DNA of 64,000 nucleotides from Chitinophagaceae bacterium (GTDB taxonomy: Bacteria > Bacteroidota > Bacteroidia > Chitinophagales > Chitinophagaceae), in the NCBI GenBank assembly GCA_017307755.1, contig JAFKGQ010000014.1, positions 85,036-149,035 of the forward strand. The letters are read 5' to 3'. Below, piece by piece: positions 36,101 to 44,847 of this stretch. Under the pieces are notes generated by a model. The model did not search any database and was not told the origin of the DNA. It saw only the letters and a list, made by a program, of their open reading frames with translations. A program made the translations under genes and the position numbers. Within the stretch, counting starts at the first letter, position 1. Each line of letters opens with the position of its first letter.

Positions 36101-38758
36101 CTATTCCGATCTCAGGATCTTCGCCGGATTGGCCAGCGCAGCCTGTAAGGACTGCCAGGTCACCGTTCCAAGAGCAATGACAAAAGACAACCCTCCGGCA
36201 ATCACAAATACCCAGATGCCGACATTCGTATGATAAGAAAAATCCTGTAACCAGGCATGCATGATCCATCCGGCCAGCGGCGACGCAATGACAAACGAAA
36301 TCAACACCAGCAACAGGAACTCCTTTGTCAACAGTGCCGTAAGATTGGGTACGGAGGCCCCCAGCACCTTTCGTATCCCGATCTCCTTTATCCTGTTCTC
36401 CGCCATATAGGCTGCCAGCGCAAAGAGCCCGAGACAGGATATAAAGATGGCCAACCCCGCAAAAATGACGGCTATAACCCCAAAATGCCGTCCTTCATCA
36501 AACCGTGCCGCATAGTCATCTTCGACCAGGTAATACCGAAAAGGATAGTTTGGATTGTATTTGGTAAATATAGAGCTGATCTTCGCCAGCCCCCCCTTTG
36601 TCTTGTCATTTAATCTAAAGGTAATAGTGCCGAAACCTATGGTAGGCCCCTCAATAATAATGGGCGGTATCGTGGAAAAAGGAGACCCTGGCACAAAATC
36701 ACGTACCACGCCTACAATATGCCTGAAGCCCTCCCTGTTCTTTACCGTTTGCCCTACGGGGTTGGTCAAACCCATTGCCCTTACCGCGGCTTCGTTCAGC
36801 AATATGGCAGAGCTGTCCGTGGGATAGGTCTGCACATCGATGTCCCTCCCGGCCAGCAGTTTCAGTCCAATGGTCTGTGTAAAATCCTTATCCGTGGCAA
36901 ATTTGGAGAAAAATGACCTTATACCTGGGTCCTTCCCCTTCCATTCATAGGTGTCATCCCCGGTCCATATATCCGTCACGGGAGAATTGGTCCGGGTGAT
37001 AGAAGTGACGAGCCCCCTGCTCATCAGCTCACGCTTGATGAGAGAATAATTCTTCGCAATATCTCCTTTCATATAGACAAAGGCCAGGTTACCCTTGTCA
37101 AAACCCGTGTCCCGATGCCGGGCAAACGACAATTGACGGTAGATCACCAGCGTACAGATGATAAAGGCAATAGCCGTGGTGAACTGTACCACTACCAAAA
37201 CCTTCCGGGGCGCCACCAGTGCACTCCCTACTTTAAAATGCCCCTTTAAAACTTGTATGGGTCTGAAGCCGGATAAATAAAAAGCCGGATAGGACCCGGC
37301 CAGAAGACCCGTCAATAATATAAAGCCGACGATGCCCGCCCAAAATCCGGCATCACGATAAGGCACGGTTAAAGCCTCTTCCACCAGCTTGTTGAAATAA
37401 GGCAGGGCGGGCTCTACGATCAGCAATGCAAGTATCCCCGCTAATGCGGCCATCAGTATCGACTCTCCGATAAACCTTCCTATCAGCGACCCTCTCCCCG
37501 CACCCACCACTTTACGGACACCCACTTCCCTGGCCCTTTTCTCGCTGCGGGCAGTACTCAGATTCATATAGTTGATACAGGCAATCAGCAGGATAAAGGC
37601 CGCAATGATGATAAACATCCGTACCTGCTCGATATATCCCCCTACATTCTTTCCATTCTCAAACCCTGAATAAAGCCGCCACTTCCGCAACGGGTGCAGA
37701 AAAACGTCGTTCTTTACGTCGGGTGCATGTGCCGTAATGATATGCTCGAAAAGTCCATCGGCCCGCTGCTCGCTGACACCCGGCTTTAATAAGACATAAG
37801 TAGATATAGCAGATTTTGCCCAGCTGGGCTCTTCCCAATGCACCTCCTTCGTATAGCTCCAGGGTATCAGGTAATCCATTCGGGAGAATCGGGTGTTGGC
37901 AGGCATATCCTTCAATACGCCCGTCACGGTAAAGTCCGATACGCTGTCCACCCGCATGGTGACACCCAGAATGTCGGTGGTGCCGAACAGTTTTCGAGCT
38001 GCCGTCTCCGTTAGTACGATCGAATGCGGATTGTCCAGGGCCGTATTGATGTCCCCCTGCACGAGGGAAAAGCTGAACATCCTGAAAAAACCAGGGTCCA
38101 CAAGGTCCCCCTGTGTCTGAAGATGCTTGTCCCCATTGGACAGGACAAAAGCTCCCACCCAGTTCATACGCACCACCTCCTCCACCTGGGGATATTCTTT
38201 CTGAAGGACAGGCCCCAGTACCATGGGAGTGTTTCGCCAGCAGGACAGCTTACCATCAAACATACCCCGGCTGAACACCTGGTAGATACGATCCTTCTTT
38301 TTATGAAAAAGATCATAGCTCATCTCATTCCTCACCCACAACAGGATGATAAGCGCACTAGCCATCCCAATGGCAAGACCGGTAATATTGATAATGGAAA
38401 ATGTCTTATTTCGAAGGAGATTACGATGGATGGTCTTACTGTAATTACGTAATAAGCTATAGCCGGAGGTCCATTTTTTCCCATCTTCAGGCGGTCTGTA
38501 CCTACTGACAGCCTTGGTAGCCCTGGCCTTTTCCTGTCTGGCCGTCAGTCTTTGCATATGTCTGTCAAATGCCTTCTCAGCCTCTCCGGCATCTTCAGTC
38601 TCCACCTGCTTCCACAGGTCTGCCACTAATTGCAAAGGATAAGACTTGTCCGGATGACTTTTCAACAGCTCCTGCAACTCGATCAGGTCTTTCTCCGTCG
38701 CTTCCCCGGCAAGCTTTTTGGCCATTAGTTTCCAAATGCGATCCTGCTCTTGCTTCAT
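36101..38758 (-). CDS. FtsX/MacB-like permease with an extra N-terminal cytosolic domain
   Basis: 885 residues. Residues 1-105 form a charged, helical, soluble extension (WKLMAKKLAGEATEKDLIEL, then DLWKQVETEDAGEAEKAFDR) that resembles the N-terminal domain of FecR-type anti-sigma proteins. The standard double-FtsX permease follows: IHRNLLRNKTFSIINITG, a periplasmic domain, EKRAREVGVRKVVGAGRGSL (about 405-425), a second periplasmic domain, and ENRIKEIGIRKVLGASVPNL (about 745-765). No ATPase gene is adjacent. The extension may bind a sigma factor or ATPase, making this a sensor rather than a pure transporter; that is inference. Confidence 0.85.
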   Translation of the reverse strand: MKQEQDRIWKLMAKKLAGEATEKDLIELQELLKSHPDKSYPLQLVADLWKQVETEDAGEAEKAFDRHMQRLTARQEKARATKAVSRYRPPEDGKKWTSGYSLLRNYSKTIHRNLLRNKTFSIINITGLAIGMASALIILLWVRNEMSYDLFHKKKDRIYQVFSRGMFDGKLSCWRNTPMVLGPVLQKEYPQVEEVVRMNWVGAFVLSNGDKHLQTQGDLVDPGFFRMFSFSLVQGDINTALDNPHSIVLTETAARKLFGTTDILGVTMRVDSVSDFTVTGVLKDMPANTRFSRMDYLIPWSYTKEVHWEEPSWAKSAISTYVLLKPGVSEQRADGLFEHIITAHAPDVKNDVFLHPLRKWRLYSGFENGKNVGGYIEQVRMFIIIAAFILLIACINYMNLSTARSEKRAREVGVRKVVGAGRGSLIGRFIGESILMAALAGILALLIVEPALPYFNKLVEEALTVPYRDAGFWAGIVGFILLTGLLAGSYPAFYLSGFRPIQVLKGHFKVGSALVAPRKVLVVVQFTTAIAFIICTLVIYRQLSFARHRDTGFDKGNLAFVYMKGDIAKNYSLIKRELMSRGLVTSITRTNSPVTDIWTGDDTYEWKGKDPGIRSFFSKFATDKDFTQTIGLKLLAGRDIDVQTYPTDSSAILLNEAAVRAMGLTNPVGQTVKNREGFRHIVGVVRDFVPGSPFSTIPPIIIEGPTIGFGTITFRLNDKTKGGLAKISSIFTKYNPNYPFRYYLVEDDYAARFDEGRHFGVIAVIFAGLAIFISCLGLFALAAYMAENRIKEIGIRKVLGASVPNLTALLTKEFLLLVLISFVIASPLAGWIMHAWLQDFSYHTNVGIWVFVIAGGLSFVIALGTVTWQSLQAALANPAKILRSE

Positions 38759-39037
38759 ATGGATAGCCCTTATAGGGCAGTATAGTTAGCACTAATATGA
38801 TGCCATCACCATAAACAACTGAAAATAAATACCTTAATTCTTATTTTCTCAGATGGATTGTCCGTTTTTGTTACAAGGCCTGTTCGTATTCATTCGAAAT
38901 ATAGGCCTAAAACTATTATTATTAAAAAGGATAATATGGTATTGATCCTCTTTTATTCAACAAATATATCTAATCCTTAGAAATCGGTCAATTCTTTATA
39001 TTCAATATATTTTATATTTATAACTTATTTAATTTCG
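38759..39037. other. Intergenic region upstream of the FtsX permease, AT-rich
   Basis: About 280 bases between the FtsX permease start and the candidate small RNA. The part from about 38930 to 39035 is nearly all A and T. Two AGGCCT copies in an imperfect hairpin flank a TTCG...CGAA core around 38875-38910. No open frame longer than about a dozen codons with a plausible start is seen. Confidence 0.4.
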
Positions 39038-39098
39038 CCTTAGGATAAGGTCTAAATCAGAGTCGACTCATCACCCGATATGTTCATATCGGGTTTTT
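39038..39098 (+). ncRNA. Candidate structured small RNA with its own terminator
   Basis: Three inverted repeats follow each other on the plus strand: CCTTA-GGA-TAAGG (39038-39050), the 10-base palindrome GAGTCGACTC (39060-39069), and a perfect 8-base-stem hairpin (39074-39093) followed by TTTTT. No plus-strand protein gene lies upstream that this terminator could serve: both neighbours read leftward. A TAATTTCG box (one off TAnnTTTG) sits just before 39038. It could be a ~60-base RNA; no known family is recognised. Confidence 0.4.
39074..39098 (+). terminator. Rho-independent terminator reading rightward
   Basis: Perfect hairpin CCCGATAT-GTTC-ATATCGGG followed by five T on the plus strand. 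On the minus strand the hairpin is not followed by T, so it does not end the leftward glycosidase transcript. Confidence 0.75.
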
Positions 39099-39137
39099 GA
39101 TTTTTGGCCATCGCCACCCTCGCCGTGCCCGGTTTTT

Positions 39138-42092
39138 TTAGTTTTTTAGCAAAAAGGTCCCGTGCAGCCGGATATCATTGGATGCCGCACCGATCATCAG
39201 CTCGAATTGTCCGGGCTGGGTGATCAACTCCAGTTGCTGGTCATAAAAGGACAGTTTATTCTTGTCGATGGTAAAAGAAAGACGTCTGCTTTCCCCCGGC
39301 TCCAGCCTGACCTTGACAAAATCCTTCAGCTCCTTCACGGGCCGTAGCGGCTGGGCCACCCAATCCCGTATATACAGCTGGGCCACCTCCTCCCCCGCAT
39401 ATTTGCCTTTATTGGTCAGGGTAAAGCTGACATTCAAGCTGTCCCCTCCGGTCATCTCCGTCCGGCTGAGCTGTAGATCGCCATACTCAAAATCTGTATA
39501 GCTCAGCCCAAATCCGAAAGCATATCGGGGACTTTTTAACAGGTCGATATATCCCGTCCTGTAAAACCGGTCGCTGTCATCCTTACCCGGCCTGCCCGTA
39601 CTCAGGTAATTGTAGTATACAGGTATCTGGCCCTCCTCCCGGGGAAAGCTGATAGGCAGCTTGCCCGAAGGGTTGTAATCCCCGAATATAACGTCAGCCA
39701 TGGCATGACCGGCCTCGCTCCCCAGCCACCAGGTGAACAGAATGCCAGGTACATGGTCGGCCGTCCAGTTGAAGATCAGCGGCCTCCCGCCCATGACCAT
39801 GACGATGACAGGCTTGCCCGTGGCCTGCACAGCCTTCACCAGCTCTTCCTGTACGCCCGGCAGGTGAATATTGGCCCTGCTTTTTGCTTCGCCGCTCATA
39901 TCCTGCCGCTCACCCACCGCCAGTATGACCACATCGGCCTGGGCTGCCGCGGCAACCGCCTCCGCAAAACCCGCCCGGCTGGTGTCTTCAATACCACAAC
40001 CCTTTGCATACAACAGACGGGTGCTGTTGCCCAGCTTACCCGCAATCCCTTCATAGGGTGAGATCAATTGATCGGCCGCCCCCCAATCAAAGGACCAGAA
40101 ACCCTGCATCTCTTTTTTAGCCTTCATTAAAGGACCTGACAAGGCAATAGATTTTATATTTCGCGACAAAGGCAGTAAATGACCTTCATTCTTCAACAGG
40201 ACAATACTTTTATCAGCCATCTGCCGGGAAGCCGCCCGGTTGGCGGCGGTATTCTGTACAGCAGCCTCCCGTTTCTCGTCGCTGTACCGGAAAGGGTCTT
40301 CAAAAAGCCCCAGCTCGAACTTTTTTGTCAATATCCTTCTCACCGCCTCGTCGACCAATGCTTCCGGCACCTTACCTTCTTTCACCAGCATAGCAAGGTT
40401 GTCGATATAACAACGGCTTTCCATATCCATGTCGGAACCCGCCTTGACAGCCGCCAGCGCCGCCTCTTTGCTATCCGCCGCATACCCGTGAGGGATCATC
40501 TCGCCGATGGACCCCCAGTCGCTGACCACAAAGCCGGAGAAATGCCACTGCCCTTTCAGGATATCCCGCTGCAGATAACTGTTGCCGGTAGCCGGCACCC
40601 CATTGAGATCATTAAAAGAGTTCATAAACGTGGCCGCTCCTGCATCGAGGGCCGCCTTAAAAGGGGGTAAGTATATCTCCCATAAGGTACGCAGACTCAT
40701 GTCCACGCTGTTATAATCCCGGCCGCCAATGGCAGCGCCATAAGCCGCGAAGTGCTTAGCACAAGCCATCACTGCATCCAGACTCCCCAGGCCATTACCT
40801 TGAAACCCCTGCACACGGGCACGGGCGATCAGCGAGCCCAGGTACGGGTCTTCACCCGCCCCCTCCATCACCCTTCCCCAACGGGGATCACGGGCAATAT
40901 CCACCATGGGCGCAAAGGTCCAGTGAATACCGGATGCAGCGGCTTCCGTCGCCGCCACCCTGGCAGATATCCTGATTGCCGCCGTATCCCAGCTGGCAGC
41001 TTCCGCCAAAGGTATGGGAAAGGTCACCCGGTAACCATGTATGACATCCTGCCCAAAAAGTAAAGGGATCTTCAACCGTGACCTCATTGCTTCTTCCTGC
41101 AGCCGGCGGGTATTCTTCACCCCCATGACATTGAGCATCGACCCAACCCTTCCTTCTCTTATCTGTTGCGCCTTATTGTCATTGGCATACGTCACAGGAC
41201 CGGTGGGGTTGAGATCGTCATTATACTGGTTCATCTGTCCCACCTTTTCCTCCAACGTCATCTTCTGCAACAGCTCATCCACCTTGCTCTCAACATCCTC
41301 CTGCTGATAGACCCGCACATAGTCGACAACCATGCTCCGGGGGAAAATGGAATCGTCCATTCCCTTGGCTCCGCCCCATCCTCCGCCTACGGCAACGTTC
41401 AGCAACAGATGGAACCGTTGGTCAAAAGGCCATTCCTCAAACCCTTTTCCCGAATTATGAAAAGTTAAGTACGACTGACCATCTACAAAAAAGCTGATCT
41501 CCTTCCGGCTCCACTCCACAGCATACACATGAAAATCCGCGTAAGGGTCCTTTATATAGAAACCTTTCGTCGCCTGCGTATGGATGATGTGATTGAATTT
41601 TTTGGTATGAATGCTTCCAAAGACGCTGTCAGGCATAAAACCCACATTCTCCATAATATCCACTTCACCACTGGCAGGCCATTCGCCATATTTCCAATCC
41701 GTTGGCAACATCCATATGGCCGGCCACATACCCTTGCCCGCCGGCAGCTTGGCCCGGACCTCTATCCGGCCATACCTCCAATCACCCTTACCTTTGGTCA
41801 CCAGCCGGGCAGATGTGTACTGTCTTCCTTCCCTGGCCTCTTTGCGGGCCGTGATATACAAAAAACCATCCTTCACCCAGGCGTTCTTTTTGTCCTCCCG
41901 GGTGTAATACTCCAGCTCCTGGTTACCCCACCCATTTCCCCCGACATCATAATTCCATTTTGTGGGATCGGGCAGCCCCTTGTAGTTGAATTCATCCGAC
42001 CATACCAATTTCCATCCGGGAGGCGCAGCGGCGGTATGTAAGACAGACAGCGAAAGACAAATGACCCCACAAATAGTGCGAAAGATATTCAT
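39138..42092 (-). CDS. Secreted bifunctional glycosidase: GH16 beta-glucanase fused to GH3 beta-glucosidase
   Basis: 984 residues from the ATG at 42092; the TTG at 42122 would put ten residues ahead of the signal peptide. Signal peptide at about 1-23. The GH16 domain (about 25-265) has the catalytic motif EVDIME with nucleophile Glu143 and acid/base Glu148, and sits among WPAIWMLP and HVYAVEWS motifs of laminarinases. The GH3 domain follows directly (about 265-870), with KHFAAYG, the nucleophile Asp525 in GFVVSDWGS, and the C-terminal FGFGLSYT segment plus an FnIII-like end. GH16 would cut beta-1,3/1,4-glucan internally and GH3 release glucose from the products. It is a single polypeptide with an uninterrupted frame. 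Confidence 0.93.
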   Translation of the reverse strand: MNIFRTICGVICLSLSVLHTAAAPPGWKLVWSDEFNYKGLPDPTKWNYDVGGNGWGNQELEYYTREDKKNAWVKDGFLYITARKEAREGRQYTSARLVTKGKGDWRYGRIEVRAKLPAGKGMWPAIWMLPTDWKYGEWPASGEVDIMENVGFMPDSVFGSIHTKKFNHIIHTQATKGFYIKDPYADFHVYAVEWSRKEISFFVDGQSYLTFHNSGKGFEEWPFDQRFHLLLNVAVGGGWGGAKGMDDSIFPRSMVVDYVRVYQQEDVESKVDELLQKMTLEEKVGQMNQYNDDLNPTGPVTYANDNKAQQIREGRVGSMLNVMGVKNTRRLQEEAMRSRLKIPLLFGQDVIHGYRVTFPIPLAEAASWDTAAIRISARVAATEAAASGIHWTFAPMVDIARDPRWGRVMEGAGEDPYLGSLIARARVQGFQGNGLGSLDAVMACAKHFAAYGAAIGGRDYNSVDMSLRTLWEIYLPPFKAALDAGAATFMNSFNDLNGVPATGNSYLQRDILKGQWHFSGFVVSDWGSIGEMIPHGYAADSKEAALAAVKAGSDMDMESRCYIDNLAMLVKEGKVPEALVDEAVRRILTKKFELGLFEDPFRYSDEKREAAVQNTAANRAASRQMADKSIVLLKNEGHLLPLSRNIKSIALSGPLMKAKKEMQGFWSFDWGAADQLISPYEGIAGKLGNSTRLLYAKGCGIEDTSRAGFAEAVAAAAQADVVILAVGERQDMSGEAKSRANIHLPGVQEELVKAVQATGKPVIVMVMGGRPLIFNWTADHVPGILFTWWLGSEAGHAMADVIFGDYNPSGKLPISFPREEGQIPVYYNYLSTGRPGKDDSDRFYRTGYIDLLKSPRYAFGFGLSYTDFEYGDLQLSRTEMTGGDSLNVSFTLTNKGKYAGEEVAQLYIRDWVAQPLRPVKELKDFVKVRLEPGESRRLSFTIDKNKLSFYDQQLELITQPGQFELMIGAASNDIRLHGTFLLKN

Positions 42093-42169
42093 ATGAGAAC
42101 ATTGCATCTGCAATAATAGCAAGTTCCCGCGAGATACCCTATTCGCCTCCCCGTGACAGCCGGAACGAC

Positions 42170-43600
42170 CTACTTCGAATACACCGGCGAACTTGCGGGC
42201 TGAAAATTAAAGTACTGCTTCGCATTATAATAGCAGATATCCCTCACCACCTTCCCTATCCACTCCATGTCATTGGGCAACTCTCCATTGGTGATCTCCT
42301 CTCCAAAAAGATTACAAAGTATCCGGCGGAAATATTCATGCCGGGGATAGGAAAGAAAGCTCCGGGAATCCGTCAGCATGCCGACAAAACGGCTGAGCAG
42401 CCCCATATTTGACAGAGCATTGATCTGGCGGATCATCCCATCCTTCTGATCCAGAAACCACCAGGCGGAACCGTATTGTATCTTCCCCGCAGTAGACCCG
42501 TCATTAAAATTCCCGATCATCGTCGCCATCAGCTCATTGTCGGCAGGATTGAGATTATAAAGGATGGTTTTTGCCAGTTTGTCCTCCTTGTCCAGCCTGT
42601 CGAGAAATCTGGCCAGGGCCCTTCCCTGAGAAAAATCCCCCATCGAGTCCCAGCCGGTGTCAGGTCCCAGCCGCTGCATCATCCGGCTGTTGTTGTTACG
42701 CAACGCTCCCAGATGGAACTGCTGCACCCATCCCTTCTCCCAATCCCATTCGGCAAAATGCACCAGCATAGCCGACTTGAACTTGCGCCGTTCGACCTCG
42801 TTGAGCGCTTTGCCGGCCCTCACTTTGTTAAAAATGGTTTCCACTTCCCAACCGGTGAACTCCTCCGAATATATCTCCTCCAATCCATGATCCGACACGG
42901 TACAGCCCACAGAAGCAAAAAAGTCATGCCGGTTCTGCAGGGCAAAAAGATAATCGTTAAAGCTGGAAATGGCGACATTGGCAGCCGCTTCCAACCTCCC
43001 GATATAAGCATTGAAATGATCCGGATTGTCCACATTCATAGCGCCATCAGGACGAAAGGCCGGCAGAATAGGGATCTCAAAACCATCCTGTTTCAGCTTG
43101 AGATGATGCTCCAGCGAATCCACCGGGTCATCCGTCGTACAGACAGTCCTCACATTCATCTTACGCAGCAGATTGCGCACCGAATACCCGGACCCCTGTA
43201 ATTTATCGGAGCATTCCTCGTATATCTTCTTTGCCGTCCGGCCGCTGAGGATGTCATGGACATCAAAATAACGTTGCAACTCCAGGTGTGTCCAATGATA
43301 CAGGGGATTGCGCAGCGTATAAGGAACAGTCTCCGCCCACTTCAGGAATTTCTCGTAGTCCGGCTGATCCCCCGTACAGAAACCTTCGTCCACCCCATTG
43401 GTCCGCATAGCCCGCCACTTGTAATGGTCGCCATATAACCACACCTGTGTGAGATTTTCAAATTGATGATCGGCGGCTATTTGCTGAGGAGACAGATGAC
43501 AATGATAATCGATGATCGGCATTTCCCTGGCATAGTCATGGTACAACTGCTGCGCCGCCTTGGTATTCAGTAAAAAATTTTCGTCCAAAAAATTCTTCAT
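42170..43600 (-). CDS. uxaC: Glucuronate (uronate) isomerase
   Basis: 476 residues, full length for UxaC. The N-terminal metal site is PIIDYHCHLSPQQIA, with VRTVCTTDDPVDSLEHH, DHGLEEIY and a C-terminal VGMLTDSRSFLSYPRHEYFRR, all family signatures. It converts D-glucuronate to D-fructuronate and D-galacturonate to D-tagaturonate in the cytoplasm, the first step of hexuronate breakdown. No other uronate genes (uxuA, uxuB, kdgK) are in the window. A LacI-type operator-like palindrome lies about 87 bases upstream of the start. The Gfo/Idh gene upstream may be in the same transcript. Confidence 0.97.
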   Translation of the reverse strand: MKNFLDENFLLNTKAAQQLYHDYAREMPIIDYHCHLSPQQIAADHQFENLTQVWLYGDHYKWRAMRTNGVDEGFCTGDQPDYEKFLKWAETVPYTLRNPLYHWTHLELQRYFDVHDILSGRTAKKIYEECSDKLQGSGYSVRNLLRKMNVRTVCTTDDPVDSLEHHLKLKQDGFEIPILPAFRPDGAMNVDNPDHFNAYIGRLEAAANVAISSFNDYLFALQNRHDFFASVGCTVSDHGLEEIYSEEFTGWEVETIFNKVRAGKALNEVERRKFKSAMLVHFAEWDWEKGWVQQFHLGALRNNNSRMMQRLGPDTGWDSMGDFSQGRALARFLDRLDKEDKLAKTILYNLNPADNELMATMIGNFNDGSTAGKIQYGSAWWFLDQKDGMIRQINALSNMGLLSRFVGMLTDSRSFLSYPRHEYFRRILCNLFGEEITNGELPNDMEWIGKVVRDICYYNAKQYFNFQPASSPVYSK

Positions 43601-43686
43601 AACGCTTTTATTTCAGTTATAATTCCGCATTGGGACAATGTTAAAAAGTATTTTCAGACCGGCCGGCTATCCCGCCTTTTTTATTT

Positions 43687-43702
43687 ACGCAAACGTTATC
43701 GT
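43687..43702. promoter_or_regulatory. LacI-family operator-like palindrome upstream of uxaC
   Basis: ACGCAAACGTTATCGT fits a symmetric ACGnnAACGTTnnCGT core with 12 of 16 positions self-complementary, typical of LacI/GalR sites. It lies between the Gfo/Idh stop and the uxaC start. No LacI regulator gene is in the window. Confidence 0.35.
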
Positions 43703-43714
43703 AGGCTTATGGTG

Positions 43715-44770
43715 CTATTCTACAGGTATAACTTTCTTTAGTTCATTGCTTTTGTAGGCTGCTGTGATGACCCGGATGATGTCGATGCCCTCTTCCGGCG
43801 TCACCGGCACAGGCTTATTGTTGCGGATGGCATCAAACATACCCACATAAAAATCTCCATAATCACCCTTCATGGAAGGGATATGCTCCCGGATGACCTT
43901 ACCGTCCTTTTCCGTATGTAAGAACCCCTTCCCGCTATCCGGCTCTACCCCCCAGCCTTTTTCATCCGGCATGGCGCCCGCCAGCAAACGCTGCTCCTGG
44001 GGGTCGGCCTTGGGCTTTAAAAAAGTACCCAACGTACCATAAAGAGCCGTGGCAGGAACAGGCTCCCGGACAAGATAACTCGACTTCAACCTCACCCGCA
44101 GATTGCGCTGCGCAGGATAGAAAAGCAGCAATTCCATATAATCATCCACCTTGGAGATAGGACGTATGATACCGATGTCAGCATACACGGCGGACGGCAT
44201 ACCCCACAGCTGCAGCACCTGGTCCAGCAAATGCGACCCAAGATCATACAGCAACCCCCGTCCCGGACCGGGCGTTTCCTTGTGCACCTTGGGACTGAGC
44301 GCTGTCGTATACCTGTCATAATGAAGCTCCACTTCCACGATCTCTCCCAGCCAGCCTTCCTCTACGATCTTCTTCACCGTCCTGGAATCGCTGTCGTAAC
44401 GCCGGCTCTGAAAAACAGCCAGTTTCTTCCCCACTTCTATTGCCAGTGACTCCAGTTCCAATCCTTCTTCCACGGTCACCGTAAAAGGTTTTTCCACCAC
44501 CGCATGCTTACCCGCCTTTAGCACAGCCTTGGTATATTCATAATGTGTGTAGTTGGGCGTATTGACCACCACCAGCTCGATGGCATCGTCCTGTAAGATC
44601 TCTTCAAAGCTGCGATAGATTCGCACATACGGGTACAACGTTTTTGAAAGGTTCTTATCCCTTTCCCAGATGGCATACAACTCAAATCCGGGATTGAGAT
44701 GCAGAAAAGGAGCATGAAATACACGTCCGGACATTCCGAATGAAAGTAAGGCCGTCTTGATAGGTCCCAT
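43715..44770 (-). CDS. Gfo/Idh/MocA family oxidoreductase
   Basis: 351 residues from the ATG at 44770. A longer frame from 44851 overlaps the XdhC stop, but the family's N-terminal strand is IKTALLSFGMSGRVFHAPFL just after Met at 44770, and a TATCTTTG promoter box lies between the two starts. The Rossmann domain contains VVVNTPNYTHYEY and the catalytic-loop motif VVEKPFTVT. The C-terminal sheet domain includes DLGSHLLDQVLQLWG. No export signal, so this one is cytoplasmic, unlike the member at 7305-8735. It probably acts on a sugar or sugar acid. It is placed between XdhC and uxaC on the same strand. Confidence 0.9.
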   Translation of the reverse strand: MGPIKTALLSFGMSGRVFHAPFLHLNPGFELYAIWERDKNLSKTLYPYVRIYRSFEEILQDDAIELVVVNTPNYTHYEYTKAVLKAGKHAVVEKPFTVTVEEGLELESLAIEVGKKLAVFQSRRYDSDSRTVKKIVEEGWLGEIVEVELHYDRYTTALSPKVHKETPGPGRGLLYDLGSHLLDQVLQLWGMPSAVYADIGIIRPISKVDDYMELLLFYPAQRNLRVRLKSSYLVREPVPATALYGTLGTFLKPKADPQEQRLLAGAMPDEKGWGVEPDSGKGFLHTEKDGKVIREHIPSMKGDYGDFYVGMFDAIRNNKPVPVTPEEGIDIIRVITAAYKSNELKKVIPVE

Positions 44771-44796
44771 ATTTATTTTTTTATTTGCAGAGCACA

Positions 44797-44804
44797 CAAA
44801 GATA
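44797..44804 (-). promoter_or_regulatory. Bacteroidetes -7 promoter element TATCTTTG
   Basis: An exact TAnnTTTG match on the minus strand, 26 bases before the ATG at 44770. It supports that start for the Gfo/Idh oxidoreductase. No clear -33 TTTG is seen at the expected distance. Confidence 0.45.
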
Positions 44805-44847
44805 CCTTCTGCCATCGATAATGCCCCCACCCGTAATGGCAATATTT

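Noticed and set aside
42859..43201. Long plus-strand frame opposite uxaC
   Set aside because: Antisense shadow of a strongly conserved enzyme gene with no domain signature.
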